From the NCBI RefSeq assembly GCF_000614975.1, contig NZ_BALM01000006.1:105973-169972 (forward strand): a stretch of 64,000 nucleotides of DNA, in the 5' to 3' direction. Below the pieces are notes generated by a model. It worked only from the letters and a program-made list of their open reading frames with translations, was not told the origin of the DNA and made no database searches. Origin of the DNA: Shewanella marina JCM 15074 (GTDB lineage: Bacteria > Pseudomonadota > Gammaproteobacteria > Enterobacterales > Shewanellaceae). Positions 8,736-17,133 of this stretch are shown here, piece after piece. Each line of letters begins with the position of its first letter. Within the stretch, counting starts at the first letter, position 1. The translations under genes and the position numbers were made by a program.

Positions 8736-8752
8736 TGGCACAGAATGTGAAT
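8736..8752 (+). promoter_or_regulatory. Sigma-54-type promoter of ygeW (imperfect -12)
   Basis: TGGCAC is a perfect -24 half. After five bases the -12 half is GTGAA rather than TTGCA, keeping the G at the right spacing. It is 85 bp upstream of the ATG, similar to ygfK and ygfM, and lies downstream of a sigma-54 activator gene. Confidence 0.5.
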
Positions 8753-8836
8753 TACCTAAGTCAGACGCTTGTTATGTTCGCAAGCACTTCACAACATTCC
8801 ATCTTATTAAATACGATAATGAATTAGGGACAAAAG

Positions 8837-10023
8837 ATGAAAAATATCAATACACTGATTGAGGAAATTAATGGTTTAAAATCTGAGTTGCATGATAAGG
8901 ATTTTCTATTAACGTGGGAACAAACACCTGAAGAGTTAGAAAGAGTGTTGAAAACCGCTGCAGCATTAAAACAGATGCGTAATGAAAATATTGCAACGAA
9001 TGTATTTAACAATGGTTTAGGTATCTCTTTGTTCCGAGATAATTCAACCCGTACACGTTTCTCATATGCTTCTGCTATCAACATGTTAGGTCTTGCTCAA
9101 CAAGATCTAGACGAAGGCAAATCACAAATTGCTCACGGCGAAACCGTACGTGAAACCGCTAACATGATTTCATTCTGCGCTGATGCAATTGGTATTCGTG
9201 ACGACATGTACTTAGGTGCTGGTAATGCTTACATGCGTGAAGTGGGTGAAGCATTAGATGAAGGCGTTAAAGAAGGTGTTTTACCACACCGTCCTGCACT
9301 AATTAACCTTCAGTGTGATATCGACCACCCAACTCAGTCTATGGCTGACCTTGCATGGTTAGAAGAGCATTTTGGTAGCTTAGATCAACTAAAAGGCAAG
9401 AAGATTGCGATGACTTGGGCTTATTCTCCAAGCTATGGCAAACCATTATCAGTACCACAAGGCATTATCGGCTTGATGACTCGCTTTGGTATGGATGTCA
9501 CTCTTGCTCATCCAGAAGGCTATGACTTAATCCCTGAAGTTGTAGAGCAAGCGCGCATTAACGCTGCTGAGTCAGGCGGAAGCTTCACTCAAGTAAACTC
9601 TATGGCAGAAGCTTTTGAAGGTGCGGATATTGTTTATCCAAAATCTTGGGCTCCTTATCAAGTGATGGAGCGTCGTACTGAGTTACTTCGCGCCAACGAT
9701 CACGACGCTTAAAAGCCCTTGAGAAAGAGTGTTTAGCACAAAACGCACAGCATAAAGACTGGCATTGTACTGAAGAGATGATGCAGTTAACGAAAGAAGG
9801 CGAAGCATTATATATGCATTGTCTACCTGCTGACATTACAGGTGTTTCATGTAAAGAAGGTGAAGTGACTGAAGGCGTATTTGATAAGTACCGCATCGCG
9901 ACTTACAAAGAAGCAAGCTGGAAGCCATATATCATCGCTTCAATGATTCTTAACCGTAAGTACCAGAACCCAGGTTTAGTGCTACAGCAGTTATTAAACG
10001 ACTACGATAAGCGCGTTAAATAA
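8837..10023 (+). CDS. ygeW: Knotted transcarbamylase YgeW (apparent frameshift)
   Basis: A carbamoyltransferase-family enzyme thought to phosphorolyse a carbamoylated product of purine breakdown into carbamoyl phosphate, used by the carbamate kinase downstream. The carbamoyl-phosphate site STRTR is at about residues 70-74, with HPTQSMAD mid-protein and HCLPAD near the C-terminus. The frame breaks near 9710: the text reads GCTTAAAAGCC where GCTTTAAAAGCC restores the family sequence, so one T is missing. With it the protein is 395 residues (E. coli YgeW about 396). A GGGACAAAAG ribosome site precedes the ATG. I regard the gene as intact and the break as probable sequencing error. The exact substrate is not settled. 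Confidence 0.93.
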
Positions 10024-10057
10024 GCCTATCACCATGGTTTTAATTAGCCAGTAATCG

Positions 10058-10090
10058 ACGAGAGAAGGCTGTTCTCTCGTCACCTTCTCT
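10058..10090 (+). promoter_or_regulatory. Two competing hairpins between ygeW and ygeX
   Basis: ACGAGAGAA pairs perfectly with TTCTCTCGT (10058-10066 / 10072-10080). The inner AGAGAAGG (10061-10068) can pair instead with CCTTCTCT (10083-10090). The second form lies closer to the ygeX ribosome site (AAAGGGG, about 10097). It could be an attenuator-like or stability element. Confidence 0.5.
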
Positions 10091-10109
10091 TCGTTTAAAG
10101 GGGTTTATT

Positions 10110-11312
10110 GTGTCTACATTCTCTTTAAAGATGGATATTGCAAATAACCATCATTTTACCGGTCAGCAGTCTCCACTATTTAGTGTTGAAGAAGCACAAA
10201 AAGCACATGCTTTTCATGCCAAAATTGCTGGTTATCAAGCAACCCCACTGCAATCACTGGATCATTTAGCAGCGCATTTTGGCATCAGTAAAATACTGGT
10301 CAAAGACGAGTCATATCGATTCGATTTAAACGCGTTCAAAATGCTTGGCGGCGCATATGCGGTGGCGCGTTTGTTATGTGAAGAATATCAACTTGATATT
10401 AATGAATTTAATTTTGAAACGCTTAAAAAAGATATCAAACAACCGATGACATTTGCTACCGCAACAGATGGTAATCACGGTCGTGGTATTGCGTGGGCTG
10501 CCAATCAATTAGGCCAACACGCTGTCGTGTATATGCCAAAAGGTGCAGCAGCAGAGCGGGTAGAAAATATTCGTGCATTAGGCGCTGAATGTATTGTGAC
10601 CGACCTTAACTATGACGATGCTGTGCGCTTAGCAATCAAGACTGCGGCTGAAAATGGTTGGAAAGTCGTACAGGACACAGCTTGGGAAGACTATGAGCAG
10701 ATCCCGACTTGGATTATGCAAGGTTATACCACGCTAGGTGTTGAAGCGGTTGAGCAGATGCAAGCGATGAACGTGAAGCCAACTCACCTATTTTTACAAG
10801 CAGGTGTTGGTGCGATGGCTGGCGGCGTGTTGGGTTACTTCACTAATGTGTATGGCGCAAATAACTTACACAGTGCCATTTTAGAGCCTGAATTAGCTGA
10901 TTGTATTTACCGTTCTGGTATTAGTGCTGATGGTCATATGGTCAATGTTGACGGCGATATGGCAACCATCATGGTTGGTCTTGCATGTGGTGAGCCTAAT
11001 CCATTGGGTTGGCCTGTACTACGTGACTGTGCTACCCAATTTATCTCATGCCAAGACAGTGTTGCTGCATTAGGTATGCGAGTGTTGGCTAACCCACTTA
11101 AAAACGATCCTAAAGTGATTTCGGGTGAGTCTGGTGCCGTGGGTGTTGGTCTATTAGCTGCTATTTATCATCATCCACAACGCGCTGAATTAATGGCCAA
11201 ATTGGGGCTAAATAAAGACTCAGTGGTGTTAGTGATTAATACCGAAGGTGATACCGACCCCGTGCACTATCAAGAAGTGTTATGGGAAGGCAAACACCCA
11301 ACAACAGCGTAA
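10110..11312 (+). CDS. ygeX: 2,3-Diaminopropionate ammonia-lyase
   Basis: A PLP-dependent fold-type II enzyme (also called DpaL) that converts 2,3-diaminopropionate to pyruvate and two ammonia. The Schiff-base lysine is Lys77 in LNAFKMLGGAYA. The DGNHGRGIAWAA motif and the glycine loop GVGAMAGGVLG that holds PLP phosphate are present. Length is 400 residues, matching E. coli YgeX (398). The start is GTG at 10110 with a strong AAAGGGG ribosome site. It lies between ygeW and ygeY in the expected order. Its pyruvate could feed the NifJ encoded 6 kb downstream. Confidence 0.96.
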   Translation: MSTFSLKMDIANNHHFTGQQSPLFSVEEAQKAHAFHAKIAGYQATPLQSLDHLAAHFGISKILVKDESYRFDLNAFKMLGGAYAVARLLCEEYQLDINEFNFETLKKDIKQPMTFATATDGNHGRGIAWAANQLGQHAVVYMPKGAAAERVENIRALGAECIVTDLNYDDAVRLAIKTAAENGWKVVQDTAWEDYEQIPTWIMQGYTTLGVEAVEQMQAMNVKPTHLFLQAGVGAMAGGVLGYFTNVYGANNLHSAILEPELADCIYRSGISADGHMVNVDGDMATIMVGLACGEPNPLGWPVLRDCATQFISCQDSVAALGMRVLANPLKNDPKVISGESGAVGVGLLAAIYHHPQRAELMAKLGLNKDSVVLVINTEGDTDPVHYQEVLWEGKHPTTA

Positions 11313-11390
11313 GTTTTACCGATTGGTCAAAGTGTAGATTTACCAAGTCATCTAAGTGGTCTGCGCTCAAAAAATAATGAAATGGATTTT

Positions 11391-11411
11391 CGGTTGTGAT
11401 GACCCCCAACC
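11391..11411 (+). other. Hairpin between ygeX and ygeY
   Basis: CGGTTG / CAACCG stem with a nine-base loop, shortly before the ygeY ribosome site (GGAGAAAG). No T run, so not a classical terminator; an mRNA-processing or stability role is possible. Confidence 0.4.
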
Positions 11412-11429
11412 GCTTATTGGAGAAAGATA

Positions 11430-12640
11430 ATGGCTATTCCTTTTAATGACGTACTTGCAAAAGCTCAAGAATACAAAGCTGATATGACTCGCTTCCTACG
11501 CGATATGATTGCAATTCCAAGTGAGAGTTGTGATGAAGAAAAAGTCGTCTTGCGTATTAAAGAAGAGATGGAAAAAGTAGGGTTTGATAAAGTTGAAATC
11601 GATCCAATGGGTAACGTGTTAGGTTGGATTGGTCACGGTCCTCATTTAATCGCAATGGATGCGCACATCGATACTGTTGGTGTGGGTAACATGGACAACT
11701 GGACTTTTGACCCATATCTAGGCATGGAAGATGATGAAATCATCGGCGGCGTGGTGCATCAGACCAAGAAGGCGGTATGGCGTCTATGGTTTACGCGGGC
11801 AAGATCATTAAAGATCTTGGTCTAGAAGATGAGTACACACTATTAGTGACGGGTACTGTGCAGGAAGAAGACTGTGATGGTCTATGCTGGCAGTACATCA
11901 TCGAAGAAAGCAAAATCCGTCCTGAGTTTGTTGTTTCTACTGAGCCAACAGATTGCCAAATTTACCGCGGTCAACGTGGTCGTATGGAAATCCGTATCGA
12001 TGTTGCAGGCGTGAGCTGTCATGGTTCTGCTCCTGAGCGTGGCGACAACGCTATCTTCAAAATGGGTCCTATCTTAAACCAACTTGAAGGTCTGTCTCAT
12101 AACCTAAAGGATGATGAATTCTTAGGTAAAGGTACGCTAACTGTTTCTGAAATTTTCTTCACTTCACCAAGCCGTTGTGCTGTTGCTGATAGCTGCGCAG
12201 TATCAATTGACCGTCGTTTAACTTGGGGCGAGTCATGGGAAGGTGCACTAGAAGAGATCCGCGCACTTCCAGCAGTGCAAGAAGCAAATGCAGTTGTTTC
12301 TATGTATGAATATAACCGCCCAGCATACACAGGTTTAGTATATCCAACTGAATGTTACTTCCCTACTTGGGTGATTGACGAAGAGCATGTGGCAACTAAG
12401 ACGCTTGAAGCTTCTTACGAACTACTATTCGACAAGAAACCAACGGTAGACAAGTGGACTTTCTCAACTAACGGCGTATCAATCATGGGTCGTTATGGTA
12501 TCCCTGTTATCGGTTTCGGTCCTGGTAAAGAGCCAGAAGCTCACGCGCCTAACGAGAAGACTTGGAAAGATCATTTAGTGACATGTGCGGCTATGTACGC
12601 AGTGATCCCACAAATGTATTTACACCAACTTAAAAAGTAG
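11430..12640 (+). CDS. ygeY: M20-family peptidase/deacylase YgeY (apparent frameshift)
   Basis: A metal-dependent hydrolase of the M20 (ArgE/DapE/carboxypeptidase G2) family, part of the conserved anaerobic purine-degradation set and likely cleaving a late ureido or amide intermediate. Metal ligands include DAHIDTVG (about residues 77-84) and the EED pair in VQEEDCDG. The frame breaks at about 11750: GGCGGCGTGG should read GGCGGCCGTGG, one C missing. The repaired stretch reads [20 protein letters not shown], as in E. coli YgeY, and total length is 403 residues as in that protein. The strong GGAGAAAG ribosome site supports the start at 11430. The true substrate is unproven. Confidence 0.92.
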
Positions 12641-12944
12641 TTGCTTGACGCGGTAACGTTAGTGTTACCGCTTTTTCTGCCACCTTTAATGCCTCATTTA
12701 AAGGTGGGTATGAATGACTAGCCTTAATATTAACCCAATCAGTAACGTGCTGTGTTAAGGCGCAGATTAGGACGATCTTATGGCTAGTTTTTTTCATGTT
12801 AATGATGCTCCATTTAATCGTGATGGGCGTGTCAATCAGATCAAAAATTTCATCATGGCATTGGCGTTTGAATATAAGTGTGAACTGATGAAATTGGCGA
12901 GTTTATTACGGCCAAAACAGGGTGGACAGATAGAGGTTGAAGCA
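12641..12944. other. Gap between ygeY and hyuA with two hairpins
   Basis: GCGGTAAC / GTTACCGC followed by TTTTT (12650-12676) is a probable intrinsic terminator. A second stem, CACCTTTAA / TTAAAGGTG (12681-12706), follows. The rest, up to the hyuA start, is open in the hyuA frame but lacks family similarity. Confidence 0.6.
12650..12676 (+). terminator. Probable intrinsic terminator after ygeY
   Basis: Eight-base-pair GC-rich stem GCGGTAAC / GTTACCGC followed by CTTTTTC. It may attenuate rather than end the operon, since hyuA continues the same pathway. Confidence 0.65.
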
Positions 12945-14365
12945 ATGGAACAGGCAAATCTATTAATTAAAAATGCCAAGCTGGTGGATGATCGCCAGCA
13001 ATATGACGCTGATATGCTGATCCTTGATGGTCGTATTGAATTAATTAACACCCAAATTGATGCTGCAGATTGGCCCAATATTAAAGTGATTGATGCTAAA
13101 GGCTTGTGGTTAATGCCGGGCGGTATTGATGTGCATACCCATTTTAATATCGATGTCGGGATTGCTCAAAGCGTTGATGACTTCTTTACCGGCACCCGTG
13201 CAGCAGCCTGCGGTGGCACTACGATGGTGGTGGACCATATGGGCTTTGGCCCTAAAGGCTGTAATCTGCATTATCAGCTGGAACAATATAAGCAACATGC
13301 CCAATCTCGGGCTGTGATTGATTACAGTTTCCATGGGGTTATCCAACATATTGATGCTGATATTTTGGCAGAAATGCGTTCCATGGTGGAGCAAGAGGGC
13401 ATTAGTAGCTTTAAGTTGTATCTCACCTATGGCTACAAGTTGGATGATAGCGAAGTTTTTCAAGCGGTATCAGAACTTAAAAAAGTAGGGGCTTTAACCA
13501 CGGTTCATCCTGAAAATGATGCTGCCATTGTACAAATACGCCAACAACTTGAGGCCAAAGGGCAAATATCGCCACGTTATCTTGGTGTCAGTCGGCCGTT
13601 AGAGTGCGAAGCGGAAGCGATAGCACGGATGATCAATTTAGCCAAATTAGCCGGTGATGCGCCGCTGTATATTGTGCATTTATCTAATGGGTTAGGGTTA
13701 GATTATGTGCGCTTAGCACAACACAATGGTCAACAAGTTTGGGCGGAGACTTGCCCACAATATCTAGTGCTTGATGATAGCTGTTATGAGCGTGAGGATG
13801 TGCTTAAATTTACCCTTAGCCCACCATTACGTCCGCAAGCTGAGCAAGCAAAGTTATGGCAAGGTTTGATTGATGGCAGCATTGATACTGTCGCAACCGA
13901 CCATTGTTCATTTAGTTATCAGCAACAAAAGCAGCTTGGTAAGGATGATTTTAAAGCTTGCCCTAATGGTCTTCCCGGTGTTGAAACACGTATGCCATTA
14001 CTGTTTTCAGAAGGGTTATGCAAGGTCGGATTAGTCCATCACGTTTTGTAGAACTTACTAGCACTATGCCGGCAAAACTATTTGGTTTATATCCACAAAA
14101 GGGCTGCTTACAAATTGGCAGTGATGCCGATTTAGTCCTATTTGATCCGCAATTTAAACAAACCATTAGTCATGATCTGTTACATGACAATACCGATTAC
14201 AGTCCGTTTGAAGATATTGCCGTGACTGGCTGGCCTGCCATCACGATTAGCCGTGGTCGTATCGTCGCCGAAAATGGCAAATTCAAAGGGCAAGCGGGTC
14301 AAGGCCAATTTATTTACCGCAAGAAATTCCAAGCTCCCGTAAGTGGAGACAACCAATACCAATAA
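12945..14365 (+). CDS. hyuA: Dihydropyrimidinase-like amidohydrolase (apparent frameshift)
   Basis: A cyclic-amide hydrolase of the dihydropyrimidinase/hydantoinase family, resembling the E. coli phenylhydantoinase HyuA of the same cluster; it likely opens a ring in the purine pathway. The metal motif DVHTHFNID lies at about residues 61-69, the likely carbamylated lysine is in SSFKLYLTY, and later ligands are in VHPENDAA, YIVHLSNG and ATDHCSF. The frame breaks near 14015: GAAGGGTTATG should read GAAGGGGTTATG, one G missing, restoring FSEGVMQGRISPSRFVELTS. I chose the ATG at 12945 (AGAGG ribosome site, family N-terminus); the frame is open from 12780. Repaired length is 473 residues. Confidence 0.91.
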
Positions 14366-14380
14366 TATCCAGTGATAGGG

Positions 14381-14403
14381 GTCATAGCGTCCTTACCTAT
14401 GAC
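14381..14403 (+). other. Hairpin between hyuA and carbamate kinase gene
   Basis: GTCATAG / CTATGAC stem with a nine-base loop, no T run. One of a series of stems in the intercistronic gaps of this cluster. Confidence 0.4.
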
Positions 14404-14438
14404 ACTTAGCATACTGAAGTAGAGTCAATGGAGTGAAA

Positions 14439-15347
14439 ATGAAACCTTTAGTTGTTATCGCCCTAGGTGGCAATGCCTTATTACGTCGTGGCGACGAGCC
14501 ATCAATCACTAATCAATTAGCTAATGTAAAAATTGCTGCGCAAGGCATCGCTGAAATTACTAAGCAATATCGTGTCGCAATTGTGCATGGTAATGGTCCA
14601 CAAGTGGGCTTGTTAGCACTGCAAAATTTAGCCTATGACAAAGTGGCACCGTATCCATTAGATGTGTTAGGCGCTGAGAGTGAAGGCATGATCGGTTATA
14701 TGCTGGCTCAGGAGCTACAAAACCTTATTCCTAGCACCCAAGTAACCACCTTATTAACCCGCGTTGAAGTGGATCCAAATGATCCAAGTATGCTTGATCC
14801 ATCAAAGTTTGTTGGTCCGGTTTATAATCAGCAAGAAGCCGCAACGATTGCTGAAGCGAATAACTGGATTATGAAGGCTGATGGCGAATATATGCGCCGT
14901 GTGGTGCCATCTCCTAAGCCACAAAATATTATTGATAAAGGCGCAATTGAACAGCTACTTGCTGCTGAGCATATTGTGATCTGTTGTGGCGGTGGTGGTA
15001 TTCCTGTTCGTAAAGATGGTCAAGGTTTTGTTGGTGTTGAAGGGGTAATTGATAAAGATTTATCGGCAACACTATTAGCGAAGCAATTACAGGCTGATAA
15101 ATTATTAATTTTAACCGACGCAGATGCGGTTTATTTAGATTGGGGCAAAGAGACACAGCGTGCTTTAAACCAAACCACACCAACTGAATTAGCACAGTAT
15201 CAATCACAATTCCCTGCAGGCTCAATGGGCCCGAAAGTGGAAGCAGTGAGTGACTTTGCACTGTTTGGTGGCAGAGCCTATATCGGCGCCCTTGAAGAAG
15301 GTGTTGATGTGTTAGCGGAGCAAGCTGGTACTTGCGTGTCTAACTAA
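14439..15347 (+). CDS. arcC: Carbamate kinase
   Basis: An amino-acid-kinase-family enzyme that makes ATP from ADP and carbamoyl phosphate, the energy-yielding end of the route through YgeW. Diagnostic segments are VVIALGGNALLRRG, IVHGNGPQVGLLALQN, RRVVPSPKP, CCGGGGIPV and DKDLSATLLA. Sequence style is closer to E. coli YbcF than to YqeA, so the symbol is generic. I chose the ATG at 14439 with GGAG five bases upstream rather than the GTG at 14433. Length is 302 residues, usual for the family. It follows hyuA by 73 bases. Confidence 0.93.
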   Translation: MKPLVVIALGGNALLRRGDEPSITNQLANVKIAAQGIAEITKQYRVAIVHGNGPQVGLLALQNLAYDKVAPYPLDVLGAESEGMIGYMLAQELQNLIPSTQVTTLLTRVEVDPNDPSMLDPSKFVGPVYNQQEAATIAEANNWIMKADGEYMRRVVPSPKPQNIIDKGAIEQLLAAEHIVICCGGGGIPVRKDGQGFVGVEGVIDKDLSATLLAKQLQADKLLILTDADAVYLDWGKETQRALNQTTPTELAQYQSQFPAGSMGPKVEAVSDFALFGGRAYIGALEEGVDVLAEQAGTCVSN

Positions 15348-15443
15348 CTCAGATGAAATAAAGATCATCATAAAATAAGCTTAACTTCATGTTTTATTGT
15401 GTTATTTAGTAAAGAATAACGCAAATTATGAAGACAAGCTGGG

Positions 15444-15467
15444 GTCACACTGATTACTCAGTGTGAC
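15444..15467 (+). promoter_or_regulatory. Perfect 10-bp inverted repeat upstream of GltD-like gene
   Basis: GTCACACTGA-TTAC-TCAGTGTGAC lies 25 bp before the ATG at 15493. It lacks a T run. It may be an operator or an mRNA hairpin. Confidence 0.5.
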
Positions 15468-15492
15468 TTATCTCTGCGTTAAGGTTATCTAT

Positions 15493-17124
15493 ATGAATCA
15501 TTCTTATATTGATATGACACTGCCACCAGATCTGCGTGCTAAAAAGGGGTCTGGGCCAGTAAGATCGAAAGTTCCCGTTTATTGTAATACCTTGCCACCT
15601 TGTAATCATGCTTGTCCGACCGGCAGTAATATTCAAGCCTGGTTATCACTGGCTCAAGCCGAGCAATACGAAGCCGCCTTTCAAGAACTCATTAAAAACA
15701 ATCCTCTTCCTGCCATCCACGGCCGTGTTTGTTACCATCCTTGTGAAAATGCCTGTAATCGTAGTCAAGTTGACCAATCTGTGAGTATTCATGCCGTTGA
15801 GCGTTTCTTAGGTGACAGCGCGATTGAACAAAAATGGCCAGTCCGTTTTGAAGCAATGCCAACGGGCAAGCGTATCTTGATTATTGGTGCGGGTCCAAGT
15901 GGCTTAGCAACGGCTTATCATTTAAAGCTAAAAGGCCATGATGTCGAAATTCGTGATGCGGCGCCAGTAGCGGGCGGCATGATGAATTATGGTATTCCAG
16001 CCTATCGTTTACCGCGTGATATTTTGCAGCAAGAGATAGCCCGTATTGAACAAATGGGCATTAAAATTGTGCTTAATTACACGGTTGATGACATCTTAGC
16101 TGAAAAAGTGAAAGGTGGATTTGACGCGGTATTTTTAGCCATTGGCGCCCACGTTGGCCGTGGCGTTGATATTGATAATGATCATCCTGAAAGAGTTTGT
16201 GATGCGGTGACTTATCTACGTGATATCGAATTAGGTACCGCGCCAACTCTTGGCCCTAAAGTGGTGGTTTATGGCGGTGGTAATACCGCGATGGATGCGG
16301 CTCGTACCGCAAGGCGTATGGGTTGTGAAGTATGCGTTGTCTATCGCCGCGATCGTGAACATATGCCAGCCCATGACTTTGAGTGCGCAGAAGCGATAGA
16401 AGAGGGCGTGAGTTTCCATTGGTTACGAACCATTAACCGTATTGATGATCGCGCTTTTACTCTTGAAAAAATGGTGATTAACGAACAAGGCCGACCTCAG
16501 CCGAGTGGCGAATTTGAAACCATTGAAGCAGACTCATTGATTCTGGCACTTGGCCAAAATATTGATACCAAGTTAACTCAAAATGTACCGGGTGTTGAGT
16601 ATCAACAAGATGGCACTGTGATGGTTAACGAGCAAATGATGACGGGTTACCGTGGTTTATTTGCGGGTGGTGATATGGTGCCGAGCGAGCGTACAGTCAC
16701 TATTGCAGTTGGTCACGGTAAAAAAGCCGCAGCCAATATTGATGCCTTCCTACGTAATCAACACTACAGCAAAATCAGCAAACAACCTTTGATTAAGTAC
16801 GACAAATTGCATTTGTGGTACAAGACCGATGCCGACCAATCCGCGCAACCTGAAATTCCATTAGTTGAACGCGCGACTTCATTTAATGAAGTGGTGGGGG
16901 GATTAACGGCTGAGCAGGCTCACTATGAAGCGATGCGTTGCTACTCATGCGGTAACTGTTTTGAGTGTAATGGTTGTTATGGCGCTTGTCCTCAGGGCGC
17001 GATTACGCGCTTAGGCCCTGGTCAAGGTTATAAGGTGGATTATGACAAGTGTACTGGCTGCGAAGCCTGTGCTTCACAATGCCCTTGTCATGCGCTGGAG
17101 ATGGTCTCTATTGAGACTGCGTAG
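15493..17124 (+). CDS. GltD-like FAD/NAD(P)H oxidoreductase with C-terminal ferredoxin domain
   Basis: A 543-residue flavo-iron-sulfur protein. The N-terminal Fe-S domain has CNTLPPCNHACP (about residues 30-41) and GRVCYHPCENAC. The FAD fold has IIGAGPSG (about 132) and the NAD(P)H fold GGGNTAMDAAR (about 260). The C-terminus is ferredoxin-like, with CYSCGNC (about 482) and CTGCEACASQCPC (about 519). It abuts nifJ by nine bases, so the pair likely moves electrons between pyruvate, ferredoxin and NAD(P)H. It may play the part that AegA/YgfT, with similar domains in another order, play in E. coli urate breakdown. I assign no gene symbol. The start at 15493 follows an AAGG site. Confidence 0.87.
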   Translation: MNHSYIDMTLPPDLRAKKGSGPVRSKVPVYCNTLPPCNHACPTGSNIQAWLSLAQAEQYEAAFQELIKNNPLPAIHGRVCYHPCENACNRSQVDQSVSIHAVERFLGDSAIEQKWPVRFEAMPTGKRILIIGAGPSGLATAYHLKLKGHDVEIRDAAPVAGGMMNYGIPAYRLPRDILQQEIARIEQMGIKIVLNYTVDDILAEKVKGGFDAVFLAIGAHVGRGVDIDNDHPERVCDAVTYLRDIELGTAPTLGPKVVVYGGGNTAMDAARTARRMGCEVCVVYRRDREHMPAHDFECAEAIEEGVSFHWLRTINRIDDRAFTLEKMVINEQGRPQPSGEFETIEADSLILALGQNIDTKLTQNVPGVEYQQDGTVMVNEQMMTGYRGLFAGGDMVPSERTVTIAVGHGKKAAANIDAFLRNQHYSKISKQPLIKYDKLHLWYKTDADQSAQPEIPLVERATSFNEVVGGLTAEQAHYEAMRCYSCGNCFECNGCYGACPQGAITRLGPGQGYKVDYDKCTGCEACASQCPCHALEMVSIETA

Positions 17125-17133
17125 GAGTCGAAC

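Noticed and set aside
12780..12944. N-terminal extension of HyuA from the ATG at 12780
   Set aside because: The extension does not resemble dihydropyrimidinases, while the ATG at 12945 has a ribosome site and the family start.
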